Positions 50,819 through 62,356 of a DNA stretch of 64,000 nucleotides are shown piece by piece; the first letter of the stretch is position 1, and the number at the start of each line of letters is the position of its first letter. The notes beneath the pieces were generated by a model, which did no database searches, was not told the origin of the DNA, and saw only the letters and a list, made by a program, of their open reading frames with translations. Made by a program: the position numbers and the translations under genes. Origin of the DNA: an uncultured Anaerolineae bacterium (lineage in GTDB: Bacteria > Chloroflexota > Anaerolineae > Aggregatilineales > Phototrophicaceae); assembly GCA_937922795.1 (NCBI GenBank), contig CALAJK010000026.1:44227-108226 (forward strand), given 5' to 3'.

Positions 50819-51301
50819 ATGACCGACGTCCCCCTCGAGGTTCTGGTTGGCGAACGGCTGCGCGGCCGGGGCTGGACGATCTGCACCGCCGAATCCTGTA
50901 CCGGCGGCTTGATCGCACACCGGCTGACCAATGTCCCTGGCAGTTCAGCCTATATGATCGGCGGCGTGGTGGCGTATTCGAATATGTCCAAGCAGCGGGT
51001 GCTGGGGGTGCGCCAGGGCACGCTCATCGCCTACGGCGCGGTCAGCGAGCCGACCGCCGCCGAGATGGCCGTCCGCGCGCGCGCCCTGTTCGAGGCGCAT
51101 CTGGCGCTGAGCGTCACCGGCATCGCCGGGCCCGGCGGGGCGACGCCGGAGAAGCCGGTCGGCCTGACGTTCGTCGGCCTGGCCGGCCCGGATGACCTGC
51201 TGATCGTGCGGCAGTACCAGTGGGATGGCGACCGCGAGGCGAACAAGGCCGCCAGCGCCGACGCTGCGCTCGCCCTGGCGCTGGAGATCCTCGACCGCTG
51301 A
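50819..51301 (+). CDS. CinA C-terminal-type nicotinamide-nucleotide amidohydrolase
   Basis: TICTAESCTGGLIAHRLTNVPGSSAYMIGGVVAYSNMSKQRVLGV, SVTGIAGPGGATPEKPVGLTFVGLA. Confidence 0.93.
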   Translation: MTDVPLEVLVGERLRGRGWTICTAESCTGGLIAHRLTNVPGSSAYMIGGVVAYSNMSKQRVLGVRQGTLIAYGAVSEPTAAEMAVRARALFEAHLALSVTGIAGPGGATPEKPVGLTFVGLAGPDDLLIVRQYQWDGDREANKAASADAALALALEILDR

Positions 51302-51421
51302 GCGCCTGCGCTCGCGGGCAGACCGCGCCCGCTCACCGCGGCTCTTGACGGATGGCGGACATCCGACTACGCTGTAAGTCACGCGGGTCGGGCAGCTTAG
51401 ACGGACAGCTCATCTCTACTC

Positions 51422-52144
51422 ATGCGTTTTGAAACGATCAAAGCGAGCGCCTACCTGGTGGGTTGGCTCCAGTATGCGGGTCTGAAGATCCATCAGGACG
51501 GCGGCGACATTGTGCTGGTCGGGCTGCCGTCGGGCGAGACGGTCAGCATCCATCTGATCGAAAGTCCGCTGCCGCTGTACGAGATCCGCAGCATCCTGGA
51601 GTACAACGCCGCCCGCAGCTATTACACCTTGTTCGTGCTATGGTGCGACCTGCTGCTGCCGCCCGAAGGCCATCTGATCGAGACGCAGGATTGGGAAGAG
51701 GCGCTGCTGCTCCTCTACGAGGATCGCATCTACGCCTTCGAGATCTTCGGCAGCGAGGTGTTCATCTTCGCCGTCCACTTCGACCGCGAAGGCCGCTACC
51801 GCCACATCCGCTACGGCGATACGCTGCGCCTTGACCGGCTAAGCGTGCGGATCGCCGAGACCACGCTGGGCGCGTTCACCGGCGCGTGGCGGGTCGCCCA
51901 CGTGGGTGGAGCGGCCGCCGGGGCGCGGCCGTCCGCCTCGCGCCAGGCGTCGGCGCTGCGCGTCTATTACGACGTGCTCGACCTGGCCGAGGATGTGGGG
52001 CAGGAGGCGGTCAAGCTGGCGTACCGGCGGCTGGCGCGCCTGTATCACCCGGATGTCAACCCGGCGCCGGACGCGACCGCCCGCATGCAGGCGATCAACG
52101 AGGCTTACGAGAAGATCATGCAGCAGTTTGAGGATGAACGATGA
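51422..52144 (+). CDS. C-terminal J-domain protein with uncharacterised N-terminal domain
   Basis: C-terminal YDVLDLAEDVGQEAVKLAYRRLARLYHPDVNPAPDATARMQAINEAYEKI (HPD motif). Confidence 0.85.
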   Translation: MRFETIKASAYLVGWLQYAGLKIHQDGGDIVLVGLPSGETVSIHLIESPLPLYEIRSILEYNAARSYYTLFVLWCDLLLPPEGHLIETQDWEEALLLLYEDRIYAFEIFGSEVFIFAVHFDREGRYRHIRYGDTLRLDRLSVRIAETTLGAFTGAWRVAHVGGAAAGARPSASRQASALRVYYDVLDLAEDVGQEAVKLAYRRLARLYHPDVNPAPDATARMQAINEAYEKIMQQFEDER

Positions 52145-53442
52145 ACCTGCCGAGCAAACCGGTGTTCTGGGCGGTCAGCCTGGGGCATATGGCCAACGAC
52201 ATCTTCATGAGCATGCGCTCGGTGGTGCTGACGTTCATCAGCGCCTATGTGCTGCCGATCACCAACGCCCAAATCGGGCTGGCCATCAGCCTGGGCGAAC
52301 TGCTGGGGGCGCTCAGCCAGCCGTTCTTCGGCCTGCTGGCCGACCGCACCGGCGGGCGTTGGGTGGGCGCGCTCGGCGTGGCCTGGACGGTGTCCGGCAT
52401 TCTGATCGCCATGCTGGTGGTGATGGCCGGCGGCGGCTTCTGGCTGATGCTCATTCCGCTGTCGCTGGCGGCGCTGGGCAGCGGCGCTTTTCACCCGGTC
52501 GGCTCGATGCACGCCGCCGACGCGGAGAAGTTCCGCGCCGCCAGCAACACCGCCCTGTTCTTCATGTTCGGGCAGCTCGGCCTGGGGCTAGGCCCGGCGC
52601 TGGCCGGGCTGGCGCTGAACAACGCCCATACTAACTACAACGCCCTGTTCGCCACCCCGCTGGGCCCGGCTTTCAAAGGCATCTTCATCGAGAATGGCAC
52701 GGTAGCGCCGGTGCTGCTGCTGGGGCTGCTGGCTGTTCCAGCGGTGGCGCTAATGGCCATCTTCATCCCCGACCGCGCCGCCCACACGGCCGCCCGTCCC
52801 ATCCCCGCGCCCGCCGCTGCCGCCGCTGGCGGGCGTCGGCTGCCGCTGCCGTTGGGGATGCTGGGCATCCTGGTGGCCGCCGTCATCTTCCGCAGCTTCG
52901 CCAACCCGGCCACCGTCAGCTTCATCCCGCGTATGTTCCAGGCGAAAGGCTGGACGCCGGCGGAGTACGGGCTGCTGGCGAGTTCATTCTGGATCGCGTC
53001 TGGCCTGGCGGGGGTCGTCTTCGGCTACGTGGCCAACCGGATTGACGTGCGCTATGTCATCGCTGGCGCGCTGCTGGCGGCCGCCCCGGCCATCTTCCTG
53101 CTGCCCGGCCTGGACGGCGGGCTGGCGTTTGTGCTGGCGATCGCCGCCGGCGGGCTCAGCGGCGGCTCGCACAGCCTGATCGTAGTGCTGGCGCAGGGGC
53201 TGCTACCGGGGCGCAAGGGGTTCGCGTCCGGCGCCATCCTGGGGTTGATCTTCGCCACCGGCGCTGTCGGCAACCTGGTCATCGGCTGGCTGGCTGATCG
53301 GGTCGGGGTGGCGGCGGCCTTCCACATCGTGGCGGCGGTGCTGGTGCTCACCTGCGGGCTGTGGCTGCTGCTGCCGTCCCCCAAGCGCGAGCGCCCGCCG
53401 GCCGCGCCGCTGCCAGAGCCCGCGCCCAGCCGGGCGGCGTGA
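52141..53442 (+). CDS. MFS transporter (fosmidomycin-resistance-like)
   Basis: 12-TM-like; SLGHMANDIFMSMRSVVLTFI, ADRTGGRWVGALGVAW; ATGA overlap with J-domain gene. Confidence 0.85.
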   Translation: MNLPSKPVFWAVSLGHMANDIFMSMRSVVLTFISAYVLPITNAQIGLAISLGELLGALSQPFFGLLADRTGGRWVGALGVAWTVSGILIAMLVVMAGGGFWLMLIPLSLAALGSGAFHPVGSMHAADAEKFRAASNTALFFMFGQLGLGLGPALAGLALNNAHTNYNALFATPLGPAFKGIFIENGTVAPVLLLGLLAVPAVALMAIFIPDRAAHTAARPIPAPAAAAAGGRRLPLPLGMLGILVAAVIFRSFANPATVSFIPRMFQAKGWTPAEYGLLASSFWIASGLAGVVFGYVANRIDVRYVIAGALLAAAPAIFLLPGLDGGLAFVLAIAAGGLSGGSHSLIVVLAQGLLPGRKGFASGAILGLIFATGAVGNLVIGWLADRVGVAAAFHIVAAVLVLTCGLWLLLPSPKRERPPAAPLPEPAPSRAA

Positions 53443-53448
53443 GGGCGG

Positions 53449-53994
53449 TCAGCGGGCGGACCAGGTGTCTTCAGGCACGCCTGCTTGGAGGTTTTCCCAG
53501 CGGGCGAGCACGAACAGAAAATCGGACAGGCGGTTGAGATAAGCTAGGGCGTGGCCGCCCAGCGCCTCATGCTGCTGGAGCAGCACCACCACGCGTTCGG
53601 CGCGGCGGCACACCGTCCGCGCCACGTGAATCTGCGCCGCCGCCGGCGTCCCGCCCGGCAGGATGAAATTGGTCAGCGGGGGCAGCGCGGCAGTCATGTC
53701 GTCAATCTGCGTCTCCAGCCAGGCGATGGTGTCGGCATCCATCCGCACCACCCAACGGCTCTGGGCTTCCGGCGGCGTCGCCAGGTCGGCGCCCAGATGG
53801 AACAACTGGCGCTGCACCTGCGCCAGCCAGTCATCGGTGCGCGGCGAAGGCTTCAACGCCCGCGCCAGCCCCAGGCACGAATTCAGCTCATCCACCGTGC
53901 CATAAGCCTCTACCCGCAGGTGGGACTTGTAGACGCGCCCGCTCGAAAACAGGCTGGTCGTGCCATCGTCGCCGGTTTTGGTGTATATTTTCAT
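53449..53994 (-). CDS. PduO-type cob(I)alamin adenosyltransferase
   Basis: MKIYTKTGDDGTTSLFSSGRVYKSHLRVEAYGTVDELNS, NFILPGGTPAAAQIHVARTVCRRAERV. Confidence 0.96.
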   Translation of the reverse strand: MKIYTKTGDDGTTSLFSSGRVYKSHLRVEAYGTVDELNSCLGLARALKPSPRTDDWLAQVQRQLFHLGADLATPPEAQSRWVVRMDADTIAWLETQIDDMTAALPPLTNFILPGGTPAAAQIHVARTVCRRAERVVVLLQQHEALGGHALAYLNRLSDFLFVLARWENLQAGVPEDTWSAR

Positions 53995-54022
53995 ATGGAG
54001 TAGGACGCTTTCGGGATTGACG

Positions 54023-54044
54023 AATTAGAACGCCTGTGCTAATT
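54023..54044. promoter_or_regulatory. LexA-like operator dyad upstream of recA
   Basis: AATTAGAAC-gcct-GTGCTAATT; 9-nt arms with one mismatch; core GAAC-N4-GTGC resembles GAAC-N4-GTTC. Confidence 0.6.
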
Positions 54045-54090
54045 TGGGCATTGTTCATCCGCGCACGATCATAAACAGGAAGCTGAAAAA

Positions 54091-55254
<1,164 letters not shown>

Positions 55255-55279
55255 ACTGCGGGGCGCACCCTCGCGCCGA

Positions 55280-55888
55280 TCAACCCCTACGGCGCGCGTC
55301 GACGCGCCGCGCTTCGGCCAGGATGAAGTCCACCGCCGCCTGGACGGTCGGGTCGGGCAGCGTCGCGGCGGGCAGCGCGCCGATGGCCGCGTCGAGCAGC
55401 GTCGGCGGCTCCAGCAGCAGCCGCGCCCGGCCCACCTGCCCGCCGTGGACGGCCTGCAGATGCAGCCGGCGTCCGTCCAGCCGGGTGGCAGGGGCAGGAG
55501 CCAGCACGATGGTCAGCGCCGCATCGGGGGCGCTCTCGTCGGCGCTGGCGACGGCGGCCAGCCGGCCCTGCCGCCAAGGCCGGCCAGGCTCCACCAGCGC
55601 CATGCCCAGAAAGTTGGCGTCCAGCTTGAGGCGAGCGTCCGCCGCCAGGCCGCCGGCGACCCGCGCCGCGTGGCAGCCGAGGGCGTCCAGGGCGATCAGC
55701 GCTGAGCGCCCGCCGGTGGCGGCGCAGTGCCAAACCTCCGGGGCGCAAGCGTCGCCCAGATCGAACAGATAATGAGGGGTGGGCTGGCCGCCCATCCCCC
55801 AGGTTCTGATGAAGGTGTACAGGCGGGGCAGCAGGCTCAGGTCGCCGCGCAGCCCGCCGGTGTACACGATGGTCAGCGGTGCTTCCAC
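55280..55888 (-). CDS. hypothetical protein, metallophosphatase/5'-nucleotidase-like fold suspected
   Basis: GTG start; IVYTGGLRGDLSLLPRLYTFIR, LFDLGDACAPEVW; overlaps end of enoyl-CoA hydratase gene by 16 nt. Confidence 0.5.
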   Translation of the reverse strand: MEAPLTIVYTGGLRGDLSLLPRLYTFIRTWGMGGQPTPHYLFDLGDACAPEVWHCAATGGRSALIALDALGCHAARVAGGLAADARLKLDANFLGMALVEPGRPWRQGRLAAVASADESAPDAALTIVLAPAPATRLDGRRLHLQAVHGGQVGRARLLLEPPTLLDAAIGALPAATLPDPTVQAAVDFILAEARRVDARRRG

Positions 55889-56649
55889 TGCGGCGCGCGT
55901 TTGGCGACGAAAGCCTGCATCCCTTCCGCTTTGTCCTCAGTGCCGAACAGCAGGTAGAAGCTCTGCTTCTCGTAATCCAGCCCCTCGGACAAGCTGAGTT
56001 CAAAGGCTTTGTTGACGGCTGCCTTGATCATCTGCGCCGCCACCCCCGGCATGCCGGCGATCTTCTCGGCCAGTTGGATGGCCTCGGTTAGGTAGCTGTC
56101 GACCGGCGCGACGCGGTTGACCAGCCCGTAGTGCAGGGCTTCTTGGGCGGTCAAGTGGCGGTTAGCCAGCATGATCTCCATGGCCAGCGCTTTGCCGACG
56201 GCCCGCGTCAGCCGCTGCGTGCCGCCCGCCCCCGGCATGATGCCGATGGTGATCTCCGGCTGGCCGAACTTGGCCGTCTCGGAGGCCACGATCATGTCGC
56301 ACAGCATGGCCAGCTCGCAGCCGCCCCCCAGCGCCCAGCCGGAGACCGCCGCGATCAGCGGTTTGCGCAGCCGGCTGAGGCGCGACCAGTCGGTGAAGTC
56401 ATCGCCACTCAGCATCTCTACCTGGCCAGCCGCCTCCATCTGCTTGATGTCAGCGCCGGCGGCGAAGGCTTTGTCGCTCCCGGTCAGCACCAGGCAGCGC
56501 ACTTCGGGGTCGCGGTCGAACGCTTCGAGCGCGTCGAATACCTCGCGCATCAGCGGCCCGCTGAGCGCATTCAGCGCCTGCGGTCGGTTCAGCCGCACCA
56601 GGCCGACGCCCGGCGCGGGCGTCTCGGTGAGGATATATTCATAAGTCAT
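55873..56649 (-). CDS. enoyl-CoA hydratase/isomerase
   Basis: VRLNRPQALNALSGPLMREV, FAAGADIKQM, AVSGWALGGGCELAMLCDMIVAS, FGQPEITIGIMPGAGGTQRLTRAVG. Confidence 0.95.
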   Translation of the reverse strand: MTYEYILTETPAPGVGLVRLNRPQALNALSGPLMREVFDALEAFDRDPEVRCLVLTGSDKAFAAGADIKQMEAAGQVEMLSGDDFTDWSRLSRLRKPLIAAVSGWALGGGCELAMLCDMIVASETAKFGQPEITIGIMPGAGGTQRLTRAVGKALAMEIMLANRHLTAQEALHYGLVNRVAPVDSYLTEAIQLAEKIAGMPGVAAQMIKAAVNKAFELSLSEGLDYEKQSFYLLFGTEDKAEGMQAFVAKRAPQWKHR

Positions 56650-56692
56650 GGTCTGCGCTCCCTGGCCGGCTCCTCCTAAGCGTGAACGACGC

Positions 56693-57973
<1,281 letters not shown>

Positions 57974-58117
57974 GTCTCCATTGTGGTGAGACTGGCAGAC
58001 GCCGGGTCAGCAGGGCGCGCCGGCGGCTGTCAGGTACAGAACGATTAACTTTGACTGAGTATAACGCGAATTGATAACAGTTGTAATCTTCTCACCGGAC
58101 GTTTAAGACCATTAGAC

Positions 58118-58441
58118 TCAGGCGGGGTGGCCGTCATCGCCGGACGCCTGGCGCTCGTGGCGTTCGCGCCGGGCATACTGGATGGCGAAGCCCACGCGCT
58201 TCAGGCTGCCCACTTCGCACTGCAGCACGTAGCCTTCTGGCCGGTTCGGGTCAGGGCCGGCGCTGTGGCTGTATTCCACGAAATCCACGCCTTTCGCCAG
58301 CCGGGTGATCTCGCCCGGCCCCCAGATCTCGGTCATCACTTCCTGGACGGCTTCCTCAACCGGCTGCGGCTCACCATCCACCAGGATGATGAAGTCGCGA
58401 TTATCGCGGAACCGGACGACGCCCACATACACTTTCAGCAT
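58118..58441 (-). CDS. hypothetical protein (107 aa)
   Basis: intact ORF MLKVYVGVVRFRDNRDFIILVDGEPQPVEEAV; GAGGAGGCAG upstream. Confidence 0.6.
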   Translation of the reverse strand: MLKVYVGVVRFRDNRDFIILVDGEPQPVEEAVQEVMTEIWGPGEITRLAKGVDFVEYSHSAGPDPNRPEGYVLQCEVGSLKRVGFAIQYARRERHERQASGDDGHPA

Positions 58442-58624
58442 CGCTGCCTCCTCCTGCCTACAGACCGTCCATTATGCCCGCCCGCGCCGCCGTCTCGCAA
58501 CCGACCTGCCGTTCGGCACGTTTGCGCCCTGAAGAATGTCCATTTCTACGTATTTCATACGCCCGGCCGGATACAATAGTGTTTGTAAGGTGCGCTCATC
58601 GGGCCTCCTTATGAAAGGTCCTCC

Positions 58625-59317
58625 ATGCCTACCCAGCCATCCAAGCAAATGCTCACAATTGACAGCCGGGTGCCGTTCGCCGACGCGATTGCCGCCTGGC
58701 ATCAGATTCACGGCATCCCATTGGGGACGCTGATCCACGACAGCCGACGCTACGAACCGGCTTACCTGGCGTGGGAGACGGTGCGGCGCGCGCGCAACCC
58801 CTTCTTCCGGCAGGGCACGGGCTTCGAAGGGTATTTCGTCGGGCACTGCCGCTCGCCTGAGGAAGCGCTGGAGCGCATTCTCGGCACGAGCAAAGACATC
58901 CTGGCCAGCATCGCTCGGTATCATCCTCACGACTATGCTCATCGCTCGCGCTTGATGAAGGCGCTCACCGAGGAACACACCGATCCGCGCGTCATGGCCG
59001 AGTGGTCGGCGATCCTGGGGGCGACGCTGGCGCGTCTGCGCGCCAATGTGCGGCGCTCGCCCCAGGCCGAGACGTTCCAAGGCCACACCTACAAGATCGT
59101 CAGCCAGCTCCCTTCGATGGTGTACGTGCCGCAGCACTACCAGATCGAACAGATCTACCGCATCGGCAGCGATGACGTCCCTGGCCCCAAGCTCGACGTC
59201 AGCCTGAACAGCTTGAAGCCGTCAGACCAGGACGCCTGGCTGGTGGCGGCCTTCATCGGCAAGTTTGGCCACCCGCTGGTGAGAGAATTCTTACGGTTGG
59301 CCTCTGAACGCCGTTGA
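58625..59317 (+). CDS. hypothetical protein (230 aa)
   Basis: intact ORF, GAAAGGTCCTCC upstream; no recognised family. Confidence 0.65.
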   Translation: MPTQPSKQMLTIDSRVPFADAIAAWHQIHGIPLGTLIHDSRRYEPAYLAWETVRRARNPFFRQGTGFEGYFVGHCRSPEEALERILGTSKDILASIARYHPHDYAHRSRLMKALTEEHTDPRVMAEWSAILGATLARLRANVRRSPQAETFQGHTYKIVSQLPSMVYVPQHYQIEQIYRIGSDDVPGPKLDVSLNSLKPSDQDAWLVAAFIGKFGHPLVREFLRLASERR

Positions 59318-59416
59318 GCGCTTGACGGGCTGCGCCGCCTGCTGCCATAATAGGCATCATACCGATACAGCTCAGGCTGTGTCGTCCCCTTCCTGACCAG
59401 ACAGACGGCGGGTCTC

Positions 59417-59779
59417 ATGGCCAAAAAGCGTGCGCTGCTCGTCGAAGATGATATCGATCATCTGCATATTTTCAGTCATGTAGTGCAAAAAGCTGGGTAC
59501 GAGGTTGATCAGGCCGCCACGATGAGCCAAGCGCAGGCACTGCTGGAGGGCGGCCAGTATGACCTGTTCATCTGTGATATGCGCCTGCCGGACGGCCGGG
59601 GGTTCGACCTGCTGCGCGATCGGCATGCGCAGCTCCGGGCTGCTGGCACGGTGATCGTGATCATGTCGGCGGAAGATCACTACCGTCAGGCGAGCGAAGC
59701 GCTGGGCATCGACTATTTCCTGCTCAAACCGGTGCTGCCCAGCATGTTCACAAACCTGCTCCAGCGCATCAGCGGCTGA
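59417..59779 (+). CDS. single-domain response regulator (REC only)
   Basis: ALLVEDDIDHLHIFSHVVQKAGY, DLFICDMRLPDGRGFDLL, FLLKPVLPSMF. Confidence 0.9.
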   Translation: MAKKRALLVEDDIDHLHIFSHVVQKAGYEVDQAATMSQAQALLEGGQYDLFICDMRLPDGRGFDLLRDRHAQLRAAGTVIVIMSAEDHYRQASEALGIDYFLLKPVLPSMFTNLLQRISG

Positions 59780-59785
59780 CCGGCT

Positions 59786-60781
59786 TCACGCCGGCCAGAA
59801 ACGCCAGACGGCGTCTTCCTCGCGCCGGACGCGCCCGCGCTGCTCCAGATACTCCAGGTGCGCCAGCGTCTCGGCCATGGCGAAGCGCCATTCGTGCGTC
59901 GAAAATGCGTCGCCGCCGTCGAATATCTGCTGCCCGGCTTCATACACTGTCGCCCCGCCGCGGACTGCCGCCAGCGTTCGTTCCAACCGGGCGGCGTGGT
60001 GCGCTTGCAGCTCGTTCACCCGCCCGCGCCAGTCGGTGATGAGCGCCTTGTGTCCTGGCAGCGCCAGCCGCACCTCCAGCATCTCTAGTTGGCGCAGCGA
60101 CTCCAGAAAGCGCCCCAGCGGGTCGGGCTGGAAGTCCGGCCAGCGCCCGATGTTCGGCGTGATCTTCAGCAGCACCTGGTCGCCGCACAGCAGCAGCTGG
60201 TCGTCGGGATCGTAGAATATGAGCTGGCCGTCGCTGTGGCCGGGGGCGTGGATGGCCTGGAAGCGCCGCCGGCCAATGCGCAGTTCGTCGCCCGCCTGGA
60301 TCAGCTCGCGCCGCAGCGGGTGCGGCAGCGTCATCGCGCCGGTGGTCACCACGCCCTGCGCCACCTCCGCCGCCATCGCCGGGGGCATGCCGCACGCCAG
60401 CAGCAGCCGTTCGCTGGCGGCGCCGCTCCGGGGCAGATCATCCCAGACTTGGTGCGCCTGCCGGTCTTCCTGCGGCGACAGCCGCACCGGGGGCGGCTCA
60501 GCGCCGGCTTGGTCCTGCAGCCAGCCGGCCAGGCCGAAGTGATCGGGGTGGCTGTGCGTCAGCACGATCTGGCGCACGTCGCGCAGGGTGATGCCGAGCG
60601 CGGCCAGCGCCGCCGTCCAGACGTCGCGGGCGGCGCGCGTGTTCAGGCCGGTATCGAAGATCGTCCAGCCGTCATCGCCGCGCGCCAGATAGACGTTCAC
60701 GCGGTTGAGGGCGAACGGCAGCGGCAGGTGCAGTTGGAACAGGTCGTCGGCGACCGGAGAGAGGACAGGGGCGGAGGTCAT
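59786..60781 (-). CDS. MBL-fold metallo-hydrolase
   Basis: IVLTHSHPDHFGLAGWLQD, IHAPGHSDGQLIFYDPDDQLLLCGDQVL. Confidence 0.93.
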   Translation of the reverse strand: MTSAPVLSPVADDLFQLHLPLPFALNRVNVYLARGDDGWTIFDTGLNTRAARDVWTAALAALGITLRDVRQIVLTHSHPDHFGLAGWLQDQAGAEPPPVRLSPQEDRQAHQVWDDLPRSGAASERLLLACGMPPAMAAEVAQGVVTTGAMTLPHPLRRELIQAGDELRIGRRRFQAIHAPGHSDGQLIFYDPDDQLLLCGDQVLLKITPNIGRWPDFQPDPLGRFLESLRQLEMLEVRLALPGHKALITDWRGRVNELQAHHAARLERTLAAVRGGATVYEAGQQIFDGGDAFSTHEWRFAMAETLAHLEYLEQRGRVRREEDAVWRFWPA

Positions 60782-60832
60782 GCGATGCCTTTCAGGTGGA
60801 ACAGCGGATGACCGCTAGGACGCAAACCGCGT

Positions 60833-62056
60833 CTATGAATCCGACGCTGTGATATTCGGATCTTCTAGGAAATAAATGTACATCCGGAGCTGGCCTAAGC
60901 GGATCTCATCGCCGTTCGCGATTAGGATGCGCTCGCTCGGCTTGATCGGATCGCCGTTGATGAATGTGCCGTTGATGCTGTCCAGATCCTGGACGTAGAA
61001 CTTGCCATCCTGATTATGCAGCATCATGTGCAGCCGCGACACGCCGAAGTTGATCGCGTCGTAGCGCGACAGGTCAACATGCGTTTTGGCGCTGCCGCCG
61101 CTGACCGCCCGCCCGAATGATACCGGTTGTTTGACGTTCAGCGTGATCGGCGTCTCGCTGTGGCCGGCGATGAACAGGACGGCGGCGTCGCGGCGGCTCT
61201 CCGGCGGCACCGCGCCGCTGAGCGCGGTGCCGACCAGATGTTTGGTGTAGATGGGCGCGCCGCCCGGCTTGTGCTGGCTGATCATCGACGAGATCACATG
61301 CCGCAGCTCTTTGGCGCTCACCGGCCGGTCCAGGAAGATATCAGCCCCGGCCTGCATCACTTCCGACACGGTCGAGATGGGGCGCGACGCGCTGATGACC
61401 ATGATCGGCAGGGCGTTGCCGTGGACATCCCGCCGGACGTAGCGGCAGAACTCCAGCCCGTTGATGTCCGGCAGGAGCTGTTCGATGATGATGGCCGACG
61501 GCGTCTTCTGATTGTACGCCCGGATGGCGCCGACCACCTCGTGACACAGCTTGGTGGTGTAGCCGGCCTGCTCCACCACCGCCGCCAGGGCGCGCGCAAT
61601 TTCCAGGTCGTCCTCGACGATCATCACCAGTTGACCGCTGCCCGGCTGGGTCTGGTCATGGATCTGCAAACTGGCCTGCTTGCGGATGCTGCTGCCGTAA
61701 GTCGGCGAGATGATGATCTGGACGTCCAGCCGCAGCCGCCCCAACTGGAGCTGGTCGCCGTGCCCTAAAGAGTGCGCCTCGCCCGGCTTCAGCCGGTGGC
61801 CGTTGATAAATGTGCCGTTGCCGCTGTTCAGGTCGGTCACCATCAGGCGATTGTGTTCGTGGGCGATGACCAGGTGCTGGCGCGAGACGCCGTACGCCTC
61901 AGCGCCATACGGTGACAGATCCACGTCTAGCTGTTGGGTTTCGCCGGCGACATTGCGCCCCAGGATCAAACGGTCTTCCAGGTGCAGTTTCAGCGGCTTG
62001 GCCATCTGTGGCGCATTAAGTTCCAGAACCCACAGCGGGGACGATGTGTTCGACAT
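60833..62056 (-). CDS. FHA - receiver-like - FHA protein
   Basis: FHA1 LILGRN...GVSRQHLVI...DLNSGNGTFING; REC-like LVMIVEDDLEIARALAAVVEQAGY...AIIIEQLLPDINGLEF...FLDRPVSAKEL; FHA2 VSFGRA...GVSRLHMML...DLDSINGTFING. Confidence 0.92.
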   Translation of the reverse strand: MSNTSSPLWVLELNAPQMAKPLKLHLEDRLILGRNVAGETQQLDVDLSPYGAEAYGVSRQHLVIAHEHNRLMVTDLNSGNGTFINGHRLKPGEAHSLGHGDQLQLGRLRLDVQIIISPTYGSSIRKQASLQIHDQTQPGSGQLVMIVEDDLEIARALAAVVEQAGYTTKLCHEVVGAIRAYNQKTPSAIIIEQLLPDINGLEFCRYVRRDVHGNALPIMVISASRPISTVSEVMQAGADIFLDRPVSAKELRHVISSMISQHKPGGAPIYTKHLVGTALSGAVPPESRRDAAVLFIAGHSETPITLNVKQPVSFGRAVSGGSAKTHVDLSRYDAINFGVSRLHMMLHNQDGKFYVQDLDSINGTFINGDPIKPSERILIANGDEIRLGQLRMYIYFLEDPNITASDS

Positions 62057-62356
62057 GTTCGGCTGTGCTCAAGCTGCCCAATTCTCAGTTCCAAATGAAG
62101 TGCATAGCGCTATTATAGACGCAAACCGTTCGCTAAGAAAGCCACCCCTTAATGTTATTCGGCGTTTCTAAAGGGGCAGCGCTGCGCAACAGCGTGGGCG
62201 AGGAAAGCCCTCATCCTGCTGGCTCCCTTCTCCCTGAGGATGAATGGATGCGCAAGCTCGGCATTGCCCCGAATATCCCCTACTCGATCGTTCACCGGTG
62301 ATGTTAGACTTATAGGGCGTCCAGATCGAGGCTGGATCGGTATGAGGGATTGCAGT

